From an uncultured Alphaproteobacteria bacterium (GTDB lineage Bacteria; Pseudomonadota; Alphaproteobacteria; Caulobacterales; Aquidulcibacteraceae), in the NCBI GenBank assembly GCA_902826335.1, contig CADEEL010000008.1:18798-82797 (forward strand): DNA of 64,000 bases, in the 5' to 3' direction. The notes below the pieces were generated by a model. The model was not told the DNA's origin. It did not search any database and was given only the letters and a program-made list of their open reading frames with translations. The translations under genes were made by a program, and so were the position numbers. Shown piece after piece: positions 19,265 to 28,169 of the stretch. The first letter of the stretch is position 1, and every line of letters begins with the position of its first letter.

Positions 19265-19945
19265 ATGGCCGACGCCGCCCTTCCCTCGCGCTTCGACTTA
19301 TCCACACCAGCGGGGCGCCGCCGCGCCGAGGCGGACCTTATGTGGGCCGATCACGGCTTCCTGCGCCTGGCCTTCCACAATTTCCATTGGATTGGGCCGG
19401 GCATGGCGCGCGCGAACCAGCCCTCCCCCAAGCAGATCACCCGCTACGCCGCCGAGGGCTTCCGCACCATCATCAATCTCAGGGGCCGCAGCGACACCGG
19501 TTATTACGCCTTGGAGCGGGAGGCGTGCGCCACGCACGGGCTTGCCCTGATTGACGCGCCTTTGGGCTCGCGCGAGGCGCCATCGAAGGCGCGCGTCCAC
19601 CGCGCCAAGGAGATTTTCGAGACCATCGAATACCCCGCCCTCATGCATTGCAAATCGGGCGCGGACCGCGCCGGCATCATGGCCGTGTTCTACAAGCACT
19701 TTCACCTCGGGCGCCCGATCGGCGAGGCGATGGATCAGCTGGACGGCAAGTATCTCCATGTCAAAGCCGGCAAGACCGGCATGCTCGACTTTTTCTTCGA
19801 GACGTATCTCAGCGAAACAGCAGCGACTGGAAAGCCATTCCTGAAATGGATCGACGAGGATTATGAACCAGAGCGCGTCAAGGCCTCGTTCCACGCGCAA
19901 TGGTGGGGCACATTGCTGACCGAAGGCATATTGCGGCGCGAGTAA
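19265..19945 (+). CDS. Dual-specificity/tyrosine phosphatase-fold protein
   Basis: A 226-aa protein with the CX5R active-site loop HCKSGADRAGI, preceded by YAAEGFRTIINLRGRS, a typical DSP substrate-side strand. The general-acid Asp would lie in ALIDAPLGSREAP. The signature occurs in bacterial phosphatases acting on phosphoproteins, phosphoinositides or phosphatidylglycerophosphate, so the substrate is open. It is transcribed away from the lipid A operon, 78 bp from its first gene, which makes a lipid or envelope substrate a reasonable guess but not more. Confidence 0.8.
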   Translation: MADAALPSRFDLSTPAGRRRAEADLMWADHGFLRLAFHNFHWIGPGMARANQPSPKQITRYAAEGFRTIINLRGRSDTGYYALEREACATHGLALIDAPLGSREAPSKARVHRAKEIFETIEYPALMHCKSGADRAGIMAVFYKHFHLGRPIGEAMDQLDGKYLHVKAGKTGMLDFFFETYLSETAATGKPFLKWIDEDYEPERVKASFHAQWWGTLLTEGILRRE

Positions 19946-20572
19946 TTAGGCCGCGACCTGGCCCGCCGCCCGCTCGGCGAAGCGATCACGCCATCGCTGC
20001 AAATTGGGCAATTCCTCGCCTGGCCGCCATTTCATCATCTTGGCGAAATCCATGCCGCAGGCGGCGGTGATGTCGGCGATGGTGAAGCGATCGCCTGCAA
20101 TCCAGGACCGGCTCGCCAATTCGTCATTCAACCATTTGGCCATGCGCATCGCCTGAGCCTGATTGAGCGCGGCGACATCCGGGTTCTGGTTGCGCTCCAG
20201 CATGGCGAGCACTGGGTTGCCGTGTCGCACCCACATCATCAGCGGCATGGAGAACATCAACTCCATGCGACGGTCCCACATCTCGATGAAGGCGCGCTCA
20301 AACGCATCGCGGCCCATCAAATTTGGTTCGGGATGGAGCGCTTCAAGATACTGGCAGATGGCGCGGCTTTCGGTGAGGCAGCGCCCGTCATCAAGCTCCA
20401 GCGTTGGGATCTGCGCCAGCGGGGATTTCTTGCGGAAATCTTCCGTCCGGTGCTCGCCCGCCTGCAGATTGAGCGTGACGACCTCTATATCCGTGATCGC
20501 CTTTTCGGCGATGAACATGGTGACGCGGCGCGGATTCGGCGCGTAGGGCGCGACATAGAGCTTCATAGGCAT
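19946..20572 (-). CDS. Glutathione S-transferase family protein
   Basis: A 208-aa protein with an N-terminal thioredoxin-like domain (LYVAPYAPNPRRV, PLAQIPTLELDDGRCLTES with the cis-Pro and Glu-Ser glutathione-binding pair) and a helical C-terminal domain containing WIAGDRFTIADITA. No catalytic Cys is seen at the N-terminal active site; a Tyr or Ser would serve. A second ATG two codons on is an equally good start. It lies 3 bp downstream of the nucleoside transporter gene and is likely co-transcribed. Confidence 0.88.
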   Translation of the reverse strand: MPMKLYVAPYAPNPRRVTMFIAEKAITDIEVVTLNLQAGEHRTEDFRKKSPLAQIPTLELDDGRCLTESRAICQYLEALHPEPNLMGRDAFERAFIEMWDRRMELMFSMPLMMWVRHGNPVLAMLERNQNPDVAALNQAQAMRMAKWLNDELASRSWIAGDRFTIADITAACGMDFAKMMKWRPGEELPNLQRWRDRFAERAAGQVAA

Positions 20573-20575
20573 TGT

Positions 20576-21856
20576 CTATCGCGCGAAGAGGCCGGCCGGC
20601 AATGCCGCGACGATGGCGGCGGTCATCAGCGTCGCCAGAAAACCAGGCGCCAGCGCTTTCCAGGCGAGCGCGCCGATTTCGCCGCGCCGCTCCGGCATGA
20701 GCGCGCTCATGCCCCCCGTCATGATCCCGACGGACGCCACATTGGCGAAGCCGCACAGGGCGTAGGTGGCGATCATGCGGGAGCGCGCGCTCAATTGATC
20801 CGCTGGAATGGCGCCGAGATCGATGAACGCAACGAATTCCGTCAAGAACAACTTTGCGCCCAGAAGCGCGCCGACGCTGTGCGCCTCGGCCCACGGCACG
20901 CCGATGAGGTAAGCCGCTGGCGCAAACGCCCAGCCGAATATGCGTTGCAGCGTCAGAGGCGCCCCATCCACTGGCGGCGCCAGCGCGAGGAGATTATTGG
21001 CGATCCACACGAAGGCGACGAACACGATAAGATAAGCCGCGACATTGACGACGACCATGATCCCATCGGTCACGCCCTTGGTGATGGCGTCCATCGTCCC
21101 GTCATAGCGAAGCGCCGACGTGTAATCATAGCCGGCGCCTGCGTGCGTTTCGGGAATCATGATCCGCGCCAGCAGCACGCCCGCCGGCGCGGAGATGATC
21201 GAGGCGACCAAGACGTGCCCTGCCGCATTGGGCAGCGTGTCACGCAGAATAACCGCATACGCCACCATTGTTGAGCCGGCGACCGTCGCCAAGCCGACGA
21301 CCATCATCAAAAACAGCTCGGACCGGGAGAGCTTGTCCAAATAGGCGCGAATGACGATCGGGCTTTCCACCATGCCCATGAAGATATTGGCGGCGACGGC
21401 GAGCGCCGAGGCGCCGCCCAGCCCCATCGTCCGCTCGAAGATGAGGCCGAAGAGGCGCGTTAGCCATCGCAAGATACGCCAGTGCCATAACAGCGCCGAC
21501 AAGGCCGAAATCACGAGGATCAGCGGCAGCACGCGAAATCCAAAAATGAACGGCGCGGGCGCGCCCGCCCGGGGCTGTGGGAAGGGCTGATCGCCGCCGC
21601 TCAAATAGCCGAACACGAATTGCGCGCCGCGATCGGACGCGGCCGCGAGCCCATCGACGGCGCCGTTCACACCCGACAGAAATGTCCGCGCATCCGGCAG
21701 CGCGAATAACAGCAGCACGAGCCCCGCCTGCACAGTCAGCGCGCCGAACATCAGCAGAAATGGAAAGCGCCGCTTATTCTCGGAGAATATCCAGCAGACC
21801 AAAACGATGAGCGCGATCGCCGCGAGTGGGCGGGCGCTCTCCAGATCGAACGACAC
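20576..21856 (-). CDS. Concentrative nucleoside transporter (CNT/NupC family)
   Basis: A 426-aa membrane protein with the CNT plan: an N-terminal three-helix region, the re-entrant/core motif AANIFMGMVESPIVIRAYL in the middle, and the second core motif LGAKLFLTEFVAFIDLGAI near the C-terminus, followed by CGFANVASVGIMTGGMSAL. CNTs import nucleosides with Na+ or H+. The usual Gln in the first core motif (GQTEAP) is Met here, which may change substrate preference. Confidence 0.9.
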   Translation of the reverse strand: MSFDLESARPLAAIALIVLVCWIFSENKRRFPFLLMFGALTVQAGLVLLLFALPDARTFLSGVNGAVDGLAAASDRGAQFVFGYLSGGDQPFPQPRAGAPAPFIFGFRVLPLILVISALSALLWHWRILRWLTRLFGLIFERTMGLGGASALAVAANIFMGMVESPIVIRAYLDKLSRSELFLMMVVGLATVAGSTMVAYAVILRDTLPNAAGHVLVASIISAPAGVLLARIMIPETHAGAGYDYTSALRYDGTMDAITKGVTDGIMVVVNVAAYLIVFVAFVWIANNLLALAPPVDGAPLTLQRIFGWAFAPAAYLIGVPWAEAHSVGALLGAKLFLTEFVAFIDLGAIPADQLSARSRMIATYALCGFANVASVGIMTGGMSALMPERRGEIGALAWKALAPGFLATLMTAAIVAALPAGLFAR

Positions 21857-21966
21857 GCACGCCCCTCCCTTGGCGTCAGCCGCGTCTGCGCGCCGCGCCC
21901 GCCTTGACGAGACCCGCGCCCTGCCGCCATCAAGCGCGCGAACGCAATATCATCAGGGTGAAGATC

Positions 21967-22872
21967 ATGGCCGATATCCGGTTTGACGGCAAAGTCGCGA
22001 TTGTGACAGGCGCCGGGGGCGGCCTCGGGGAACAGCACGCCAAGGAATTGGCGCGCCGCGGCGCCAAGGTGGTGGTCAACGATCTGGGCGGCTCGGTCGA
22101 TGGAACGGGCGGATCGTCACAGGCCGCGCAGCGTGTCGTGTCCGAGATCAAGGCGGCCGGCGGCGCGGCGATCGCCAACGGCGCTTCGGTGACGGATGAC
22201 GCCGGCGTCGCCGCCATGATCAAGCAGACGATGGATGAATGGGGCCGGATCGACATCATCATCGCCAATGCCGGCATCCTGCGCGACAAAAGCTTTTCCA
22301 AAATGGAGATCAAGGATTTTGAGGCGGTGATGGCCGTGCACGTCATGGGCACGGTCAAGCCCGTGAAGGCCGCCTGGGAGATTATGAAGGAGCAGAATTA
22401 CGGGCGCATCGTCGTCACTACCTCGTCCACCGGCCTCTACGGCAATTTCGGCCAATCGAATTACGGCGCGGCGAAACTCGCTTTGGTCGGGTTCATCAAC
22501 ACGATGAAAATCGAGGGCGCGAAGAACAATATCCGCTTCAACGCCATCTGCCCCGTCGCCGCCACGCGGATGACCGAAGGGCTGATGCCGCCGGCGATGC
22601 TGGAAAAGCTCCGGCCAGACTATGTGACGCCGGGCGTTATTCACCTGGTGAGCGAGGAAGCGCCCACGGGCGCGGTCCTCACCGCCGGCGCGGGCGTCTT
22701 CTCGCTTGCCCGCATCTACGAGACCGAGGGCGTCTATCTCGGCGAAGGCGGGCTTTCCGCAGAGGAAGTGCGCGACAGTTGGGACAAGATCGCCGATCCG
22801 GCCGGCCAGCAAGCCTATCAGGCGGGCGGCGAGCAGGGCGCGAAGCTATTCCGGCGCATGACGGCCGGCTAA
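21967..22872 (+). CDS. Short-chain dehydrogenase (hydroxyacyl-CoA dehydrogenase-like)
   Basis: A 301-aa classical SDR. The cofactor motif TGAGGGLGEQHA is at residues 14-25, the NAG motif in IIIANAGILRDKS, and the catalytic Ser and YxxxK in TTSSTGLYGNFGQ and SNYGAAK. Overall it resembles the dehydrogenase domain of peroxisomal multifunctional enzyme 2 (LGGSVDGTGGSSQAAQ), including an extended C-terminus, so a D-3-hydroxyacyl-CoA dehydrogenase role in beta-oxidation is likely. The start at 21967 is preceded by AGGGTGAAG; an in-frame extension upstream is not family-like. Confidence 0.9.
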   Translation: MADIRFDGKVAIVTGAGGGLGEQHAKELARRGAKVVVNDLGGSVDGTGGSSQAAQRVVSEIKAAGGAAIANGASVTDDAGVAAMIKQTMDEWGRIDIIIANAGILRDKSFSKMEIKDFEAVMAVHVMGTVKPVKAAWEIMKEQNYGRIVVTTSSTGLYGNFGQSNYGAAKLALVGFINTMKIEGAKNNIRFNAICPVAATRMTEGLMPPAMLEKLRPDYVTPGVIHLVSEEAPTGAVLTAGAGVFSLARIYETEGVYLGEGGLSAEEVRDSWDKIADPAGQQAYQAGGEQGAKLFRRMTAG

Positions 22873-22945
22873 AGCCCTAGTTTTATCCACACCCCCGGCT
22901 GCGCTAGACTGACGCCTTGGGGGCGAGGAACGCGTTCTGGGTTAT

Positions 22946-25048
22946 TTGCTGTTCTTGACGGCCGTACTTGGCCTGGGCGCCGCACTCCTGTGGCGCCGCG
23001 CGCTGGCGCACGCGAACGAGGCGCAGCGTCTGGACGACCGTGCGCGCGCCTATTCCGTCACCGCGCCCGTCGCTGGCGATCGGGACGAGGATGTCCTGAC
23101 GCTCACCGAGGTCTGGTCCCCGCCGAGCCCAGTTGGGGACCTGCGCTGGATCGCGGGCGCCGGCGCGATGCTCACACCCGGCGCGGTGTTTCTGCTGCAG
23201 GGGCCGAGCGCATCGGCCCTGCTCTGGATCACGGGCGCGCTCGCCCTGGGCGGCGTCATGGTCGCCGAGCGATTGGGGTGGCGCCCGGCGGCCTGGCTCG
23301 CCGTTTGCGGCGCCAGCTTGTGGTCCCTCGCGGCGTTCGCCTGGCTTCCCCCGCGCCCTGACGAGGCCGCGCCGCCAATACTCTTGGCGCTGCTCGCGCT
23401 CGCCGGCCTCGTCCATGCGCGGCGAAATCCCTGGGCCGGCATGGCGCTGCTGATCGCCATGGCCGCGATGCTGCTTGTGGGCGCCTACCTGCTCGGCGCC
23501 GACACACTTTATGGCCTGGCTCTCTGCGTGCTCGTGATCGTGGCCGCCCTAAGCGGCGCCATGTGGCGCAGGCTTGAGCGCGCGCTCGCCGCCGCGTGGA
23601 TCATTGCATGCACGGCGCTGCTTATATTGAGCGGTCAGAGCAGCGGTGAAATTTGGCTCGCGCCTTCAGCCATTTTCGCGGGCGCGCTGTTCCTGGCGAT
23701 CGAAGCGATTGTGCTGCCCATGCGAGGGCGGGCGGCGCTGCTGCACTCCGTGGCGGGCGCTGTCGCCGCGCCGTTCGCCGTCGGCGTGCTTTACGGCGCC
23801 GGCCAAGGCCCAAGTTTGCCGTTCCTCACCGGGGACTCACCCATCGCGTCGGCCTTGATGCAGAGCGTGTTCCTGATCATCACCGCCGCGGCCCAGGGCG
23901 CGATCATTTATTCATCGGCGCGCCGGTTGAACGGATTATCCGAACTCGGCCTTTCCATTGTGGCGCCGGCCTTGTCCATCGCGGCCTGCCTCATCGGCGT
24001 GGCGATCGTGACGCTTGGCCCGCTCTGGTCGGCCGCGCCGCTCGCCGCGCTGGCGATTGCGGCCGCCTATGTGGAGCTGCGCGCATCGAACCCAATGTGG
24101 AACGTGCTCGCGCTGCTCTTTGCATTCGCCGCGCTGACGCAAGCCGCGCGGGCGATCATTCTGCTATTGCTTGGTCTGAATGGCGCGACAGCGCTCACCT
24201 TCATCGCCTTCGGGCTCGCCTTGCCAGCGGTGTTGATCGGCGTCGCGGCCCGCCTCAAGGGCGCGCGCTCATCCTGGACATCCGCCGCGCTCGAAGCGGC
24301 GGCGCTCGTGCTGGGGTTCGCCGCGCTGATCGCAATCGTTCGCTGGATCGCGAGCGCGGGCGCGCCGGGAGATTTCTTCGTCACCTTCGCTGAAGCAGGC
24401 GTATTGGCCGGCCTGCTCACGACAGGCGCCATCGCGCTCATGTTGCGTGAGGCGCGCGGCGCTTTTTTCATTCGTCGCGGCGCGGCGGTGTTCGCAATCC
24501 TGGGCGCGCTTGCGCTGGTGTTTGCTGGAATGTTCGGGCGCCTCAATCCGTGGTGGGGGGCGACACCCGCGCCGATGTTCGGCCTCCCCCTTGTGAACCT
24601 CACCACACTGGGCGTCGCGGCGCCGCTCGCGGCGTTCGTTGGCCTTGCCTGGCTCGCGCACCGACGCGTGTGGGATCGAACCAACCTGCTCGCGCAGGCC
24701 ACGATTGGCGGCTTAAGTTTGCTATGGTTGGCGCTTGAAGTTCACCGCGCGTTTCATGGAGCGGACCTCTCCGCCGGCGCGATCGGCGGCGCGGAAAGCC
24801 TCGCTTTATCCCTCGCCGCGCTTGCGGTGGCGATATCGCTCTTTTCAGTGCGTGAATTGTTCACGGCGAGCGAACGCGCCGTTGCGATCCTCTTATCGGC
24901 CGCGATCTTCGCCAAGATCGCCTTCATCGATCTTCATTTGCCGGGGGACGGCTGGCGCGCGGCCTCGTTCACCAGTCTCGCACTCGCCTTGGCGCTTATT
25001 CTCGCGCCGCGCGGCGACGTCACAGCCCGAGCACGAGCTTGGCCATGA
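22946..25048 (+). CDS. DUF2339-like polytopic membrane protein
   Basis: A 700-aa protein with roughly 20 or more hydrophobic helices. The segment LALEVHRAFHGAD and the C-terminal IAFIDLHLPGDGWRAASFTSL match the DUF2339 family pattern, whose function is unknown. The first in-frame start is a TTG at 22946. A GAGGAA at 22925-22930 sits better before an in-frame CTG at 22937, so the true start may be a rare codon there. The 3' end overlaps the convergent acyl-CoA dehydrogenase by 29 bp. Confidence 0.78.
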   Translation: MLFLTAVLGLGAALLWRRALAHANEAQRLDDRARAYSVTAPVAGDRDEDVLTLTEVWSPPSPVGDLRWIAGAGAMLTPGAVFLLQGPSASALLWITGALALGGVMVAERLGWRPAAWLAVCGASLWSLAAFAWLPPRPDEAAPPILLALLALAGLVHARRNPWAGMALLIAMAAMLLVGAYLLGADTLYGLALCVLVIVAALSGAMWRRLERALAAAWIIACTALLILSGQSSGEIWLAPSAIFAGALFLAIEAIVLPMRGRAALLHSVAGAVAAPFAVGVLYGAGQGPSLPFLTGDSPIASALMQSVFLIITAAAQGAIIYSSARRLNGLSELGLSIVAPALSIAACLIGVAIVTLGPLWSAAPLAALAIAAAYVELRASNPMWNVLALLFAFAALTQAARAIILLLLGLNGATALTFIAFGLALPAVLIGVAARLKGARSSWTSAALEAAALVLGFAALIAIVRWIASAGAPGDFFVTFAEAGVLAGLLTTGAIALMLREARGAFFIRRGAAVFAILGALALVFAGMFGRLNPWWGATPAPMFGLPLVNLTTLGVAAPLAAFVGLAWLAHRRVWDRTNLLAQATIGGLSLLWLALEVHRAFHGADLSAGAIGGAESLALSLAALAVAISLFSVRELFTASERAVAILLSAAIFAKIAFIDLHLPGDGWRAASFTSLALALALILAPRGDVTARARAWP

Positions 25049-26240
25049 TGTTGCGTTGCACCTCGTTCGATCCCGCATAGATCGAGGCTTTGCGGTAATT
25101 GAAATAGCCGGGCGCGACGGGGCCCGCATAATCGGGGCCTGGACGCGGCTCATTGGAACGCCCCTTCACCTCCGCCCAGGTGTCGCGCACGAACGGCGCG
25201 GCGTAGGCGCCGACAGCCTCCAGCGCCAATTCTGTGATCGCCTGCTGGACTTCCGTGCCCGCGCATTTCAGCATGGATGAGGACGGCCCCATGCGCGCGC
25301 CGCCGGCCCGCCCTGAAAAGAGGCGCAGCTCAGCGGCGTTGAGCGCCTCGATGCGGATCGACAAGTCCGCGACCTTTCTCCGAAAGTCCGGGTCGTCAAT
25401 GACGCGCGCGCCGCCCTGAGCCTCCATCGATGCGATGCGCGACACTTTCTCCAATTGTCGCTTGAGCGCCGGCGCATACGCGTTGCCGCGTTCGAATTCG
25501 AGCAGATATTTCGCATAGGTCCAGCCCATGCCTTCTTCGCCGATCCGATTTGAATCGGGAACGCGAACATCATCGAAGAAGACCTGGTTGATCTCCTGCT
25601 GGCCTTCCATCGGCCCGTCGAGCGTCGGCAACGCTTTCACGTTGATGCCCGCCGTGCGCATATCCACAAGCAGAAATGAGATGCCGTCCTGCGGCTTCTT
25701 TTCGTGGCTGGTGCGCACGAGGCAGAATATCCAATCGGCCCACTGCGCGTGCGTCGTCCAGATTTTCGAGCCGTTGAGCACATAATCGCCGCCTTCGCGC
25801 TCGGCCTTCATTTGCAGCGAGGCGAGATCAGAGCCCGATCCGGGCTCGCTATAGCCCTGACACCACCAAATGTCGGACCGCAAGATAGGCGGCAGGTGTC
25901 GTTGCTTTTGCTTATCGGTTCCGAAGGCGAGGATCACAGGCGCGACCATCTTCACGCCCATGGGCGAACTGACGGGAACGCCCGCAGCGCTCATCTCCCT
26001 GTTGAAAATGCTGCGCTGCGCGGCTGTCCAATCGCAACCGCCCCACTCGACGGGCCAGTCCGGCGCCATCCAGCCGCGCTCAAAGAGCTTCTTCTGCCAA
26101 CGAACCTGGCCTTCCTTGTCGAGATAGCCATTCTTCGATTGCGCGACCATGTCCTTGAGATCGGAATCGAAATTGGCCGCGATCCAGGCGCGCACCTCTT
26201 CGCCGAATGCGATCTCCTCAGGCGTGAAAGCCAAATCCAT
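25020..26240 (-). CDS. Acyl-CoA dehydrogenase
   Basis: A 406-aa FAD-dependent dehydrogenase with the family signatures GYSEPGSGSDLAS (about residues 130-142), an ILNG-like YVLNGSKIWTTHA and the C-terminal IYAGSNEVQRNIMAK. The family introduces a trans-2 double bond into acyl-CoA and passes electrons to ETF. The long subgroup with WWCQGYSEPG and QEINQVFFDDVRVPDSN resembles the large subunit of two-component pimeloyl-CoA-type dehydrogenases, but no second subunit is adjacent. The substrate is not determinable. Confidence 0.94.
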   Translation of the reverse strand: MDLAFTPEEIAFGEEVRAWIAANFDSDLKDMVAQSKNGYLDKEGQVRWQKKLFERGWMAPDWPVEWGGCDWTAAQRSIFNREMSAAGVPVSSPMGVKMVAPVILAFGTDKQKQRHLPPILRSDIWWCQGYSEPGSGSDLASLQMKAEREGGDYVLNGSKIWTTHAQWADWIFCLVRTSHEKKPQDGISFLLVDMRTAGINVKALPTLDGPMEGQQEINQVFFDDVRVPDSNRIGEEGMGWTYAKYLLEFERGNAYAPALKRQLEKVSRIASMEAQGGARVIDDPDFRRKVADLSIRIEALNAAELRLFSGRAGGARMGPSSSMLKCAGTEVQQAITELALEAVGAYAAPFVRDTWAEVKGRSNEPRPGPDYAGPVAPGYFNYRKASIYAGSNEVQRNIMAKLVLGL

Positions 26241-26299
26241 GATGCACTCCTCGCCCGCATCCTAACGGGCGAGGAAGCATCGGCAACGGCGCCGCCGCG

Positions 26300-26782
26300 T
26301 CAGCTGCCGGTCGGCCAGCACGAATTGGCGACAAGCGCGATTTTCTCGATGGCGCCCTCGGCGTAGGTCACGGTTCTTCCGCCCACGATCAACGACACCG
26401 GCTCACGCGAGACATGCGCATAAGCCTGCAGATTCGGCGGCCGGCGCGGCATGCGCACGACAAGCGCGCCGCCCTCAACTGCGCCACGCACGGAGATGGC
26501 TTCATTGCCGACACGGAATTGCACGTTCTGCTGCCCACGCAGGCGCCCGCCCGCCATGATGGAGGAATCGCGGATTGTCAGCTCCCCGTCGGGCGCCTGG
26601 CACGTCACGCGCACAGTCACATTCCCGGACGCATCCGCCTGCTGCGCGGAAGCGACGCCAGAGGCCGCGTCATAAGCCCACGTCCAGCCTCCGGTCGCGC
26701 GCGTGGTTTGGCGCGGCGCGGAAGAAGCGCAGGACGCCGTCAGCGCGGCGGCGAACAAACAGATCATCAAGGCCCGGCGCAT
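26300..26782 (-). CDS. Hypothetical lipoprotein
   Basis: A 160-aa protein beginning MRRALMICLFAAALTASCAS, with a lipobox LTASC at about residues 14-18, so it is probably a lipid-anchored envelope protein. It is preceded by a GGAGA ribosome site. The mature part is beta-rich (GELTIRDSSIMAGGRLRGQQ and similar), with two further cysteines (VTCQAPDGE and NSCWPTGS) that could pair. I do not recognise a family. It lies between the acyl-CoA dehydrogenase and another lipoprotein on the same strand. Confidence 0.75.
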   Translation of the reverse strand: MRRALMICLFAAALTASCASSAPRQTTRATGGWTWAYDAASGVASAQQADASGNVTVRVTCQAPDGELTIRDSSIMAGGRLRGQQNVQFRVGNEAISVRGAVEGGALVVRMPRRPPNLQAYAHVSREPVSLIVGGRTVTYAEGAIEKIALVANSCWPTGS

Positions 26783-26808
26783 ATTGAATTCTCCCTCGCT
26801 TTATTCCC

Positions 26809-27339
26809 TCAGCCCGCGCGGCGGGCGAATGTCAGATTATCCTGGCCGCGCCCGTCGCGCCCGGGAAGCACGAGGCGCAGCTCCGCGCCCGACGCCTCCC
26901 ACGAAACGCTCGACGCGCCCTCCCCGCCGCAGGTTCGGATCAGCCGCGCGGGCGGGCCTTCTTCAAGCCGAGCCGTTGACCGGATCGGCGTGGCATTGGC
27001 GGCGCCGATGGCGACCGCGAAATCCAACGTGACGCCGCTCTCGCTCTCACGCACCCGGAGGCTTTCCCAGACGGCCTCGCTTGGAGGCGTGGACCCACCC
27101 TGGGGCGCAATCCGCACGAGATCGTAGATGCCCGGCGTGATCGGCCCGCCCAACAAGGCCGGCGCGGTTGAAACTTCCACCATCGCCCCGATCTCGGCGC
27201 GCACGGCGGGATTGATCGAAACGTCGTTGCATGCGCGGGCGACTGGCGCTGGCGTGTTTGCCGGCGCTTGCGGGGTTTGGGCCGATTGCCCGCACGCCGC
27301 AAGCACAGCAGCAACAAGCAGCACACACACAAATCGCAT
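26809..27339 (-). CDS. Hypothetical lipoprotein with Pro/Ala linker
   Basis: A 176-aa protein starting MRFVCVLLVAAVLAACGQSA; the lipobox LAAC is at about residues 13-16. A short low-complexity linker (TPQAPANTPAP) follows, then a beta-rich domain of about 140 residues with two cysteines (ARACNDVS and RTCGGEGA). No known family is recognised. It sits 26 bp upstream of the other lipoprotein gene and just downstream of the enoyl-CoA hydratase gene, all on the minus strand. Confidence 0.75.
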   Translation of the reverse strand: MRFVCVLLVAAVLAACGQSAQTPQAPANTPAPVARACNDVSINPAVRAEIGAMVEVSTAPALLGGPITPGIYDLVRIAPQGGSTPPSEAVWESLRVRESESGVTLDFAVAIGAANATPIRSTARLEEGPPARLIRTCGGEGASSVSWEASGAELRLVLPGRDGRGQDNLTFARRAG

Positions 27340-27342
27340 CGT

Positions 27343-28143
27343 TCAGGTCCCCGTGAACTTGGCGGGCCGTTTCTCGAGCAGCGCCGCGACGCCCTCGGCG
27401 TGATCGTTCGTGTGATGCATCAAGGCCTGCCCCGCCGCCGACAATTCAAGGAGCGTGTCATACGTGGTCGTCTGCCCTTGGCGGAGTAAAGTTTTTGCAA
27501 GACGCAGCGCCTGGGGCGGTTGCTGGGCGATTTGATCGGCGAGCGCGGCCGCCTCGGCCCGCAGCGACTCGCTCGATACGACCCGTGAAACGAGGCCCCA
27601 GCGCTCCGCCGTCGCCGCATCCACCACCTCGCCGGTGAACAATAATTCCGCCGCCCGGCTCATGCCGATCGTGCGCGGCAACAACCATGCGCCGCCATCG
27701 CCCGGGATAAGGCCGAGCTTCAAAAACGTGACCCCGAATTTCGCCGTATCGGCCGCGATGCGGATGTCGGCCATGCACGCCACATCGCAGCCGAGCCCGA
27801 TGGCCGGGCCGTTTACAGCCGCGACGCACGGGACTTCGAGCCCATAAAGAGAACGAACGATCGGGTGGATATTGGTGCGGTAGGAATCGCGGATATCGGC
27901 CGGCGCGCCCGCGAAGGCGCCGGCCCGCTCCTTCATGGCCTTGACGTTACCTCCGGCTGAAAACGCCCGCCCGGCCCCGGTGAGGATAACGCACCGGATG
28001 GCGCGATCCGCGTTGATTTCGGCGCAGGCGTCCGCGAACGCCGCGCCGTCCCCAAGCTCGCCCAAGGCATTCATGGCGTCTGGGCGATTGATGGTCAGCG
28101 TGGCGACCGGGCCATCGCGTTCAAGGATCAGAAGTCCGCTCAT
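27343..28143 (-). CDS. Enoyl-CoA hydratase/isomerase family protein
   Basis: A 266-aa crotonase-fold protein starting MSGLLILERDGPVATLTINR. The oxyanion-hole segments are RAFSAGGNVKAM and NGPAIGLGCDVACMADIRIA. In the region of the catalytic acids, LGLIPGDGGAWLLPRTIG has Asp/Gly in place of the second Glu, so hydration may be weak and isomerase or other crotonase chemistry is possible. The longer open frame to 28413 is shadow sequence antisense-free of homology, and the chosen ATG gives the normal family length. Confidence 0.9.
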   Translation of the reverse strand: MSGLLILERDGPVATLTINRPDAMNALGELGDGAAFADACAEINADRAIRCVILTGAGRAFSAGGNVKAMKERAGAFAGAPADIRDSYRTNIHPIVRSLYGLEVPCVAAVNGPAIGLGCDVACMADIRIAADTAKFGVTFLKLGLIPGDGGAWLLPRTIGMSRAAELLFTGEVVDAATAERWGLVSRVVSSESLRAEAAALADQIAQQPPQALRLAKTLLRQGQTTTYDTLLELSAAGQALMHHTNDHAEGVAALLEKRPAKFTGT

Positions 28144-28169
28144 CGCGGGGGTTGTAACGGGCTTCGCCC

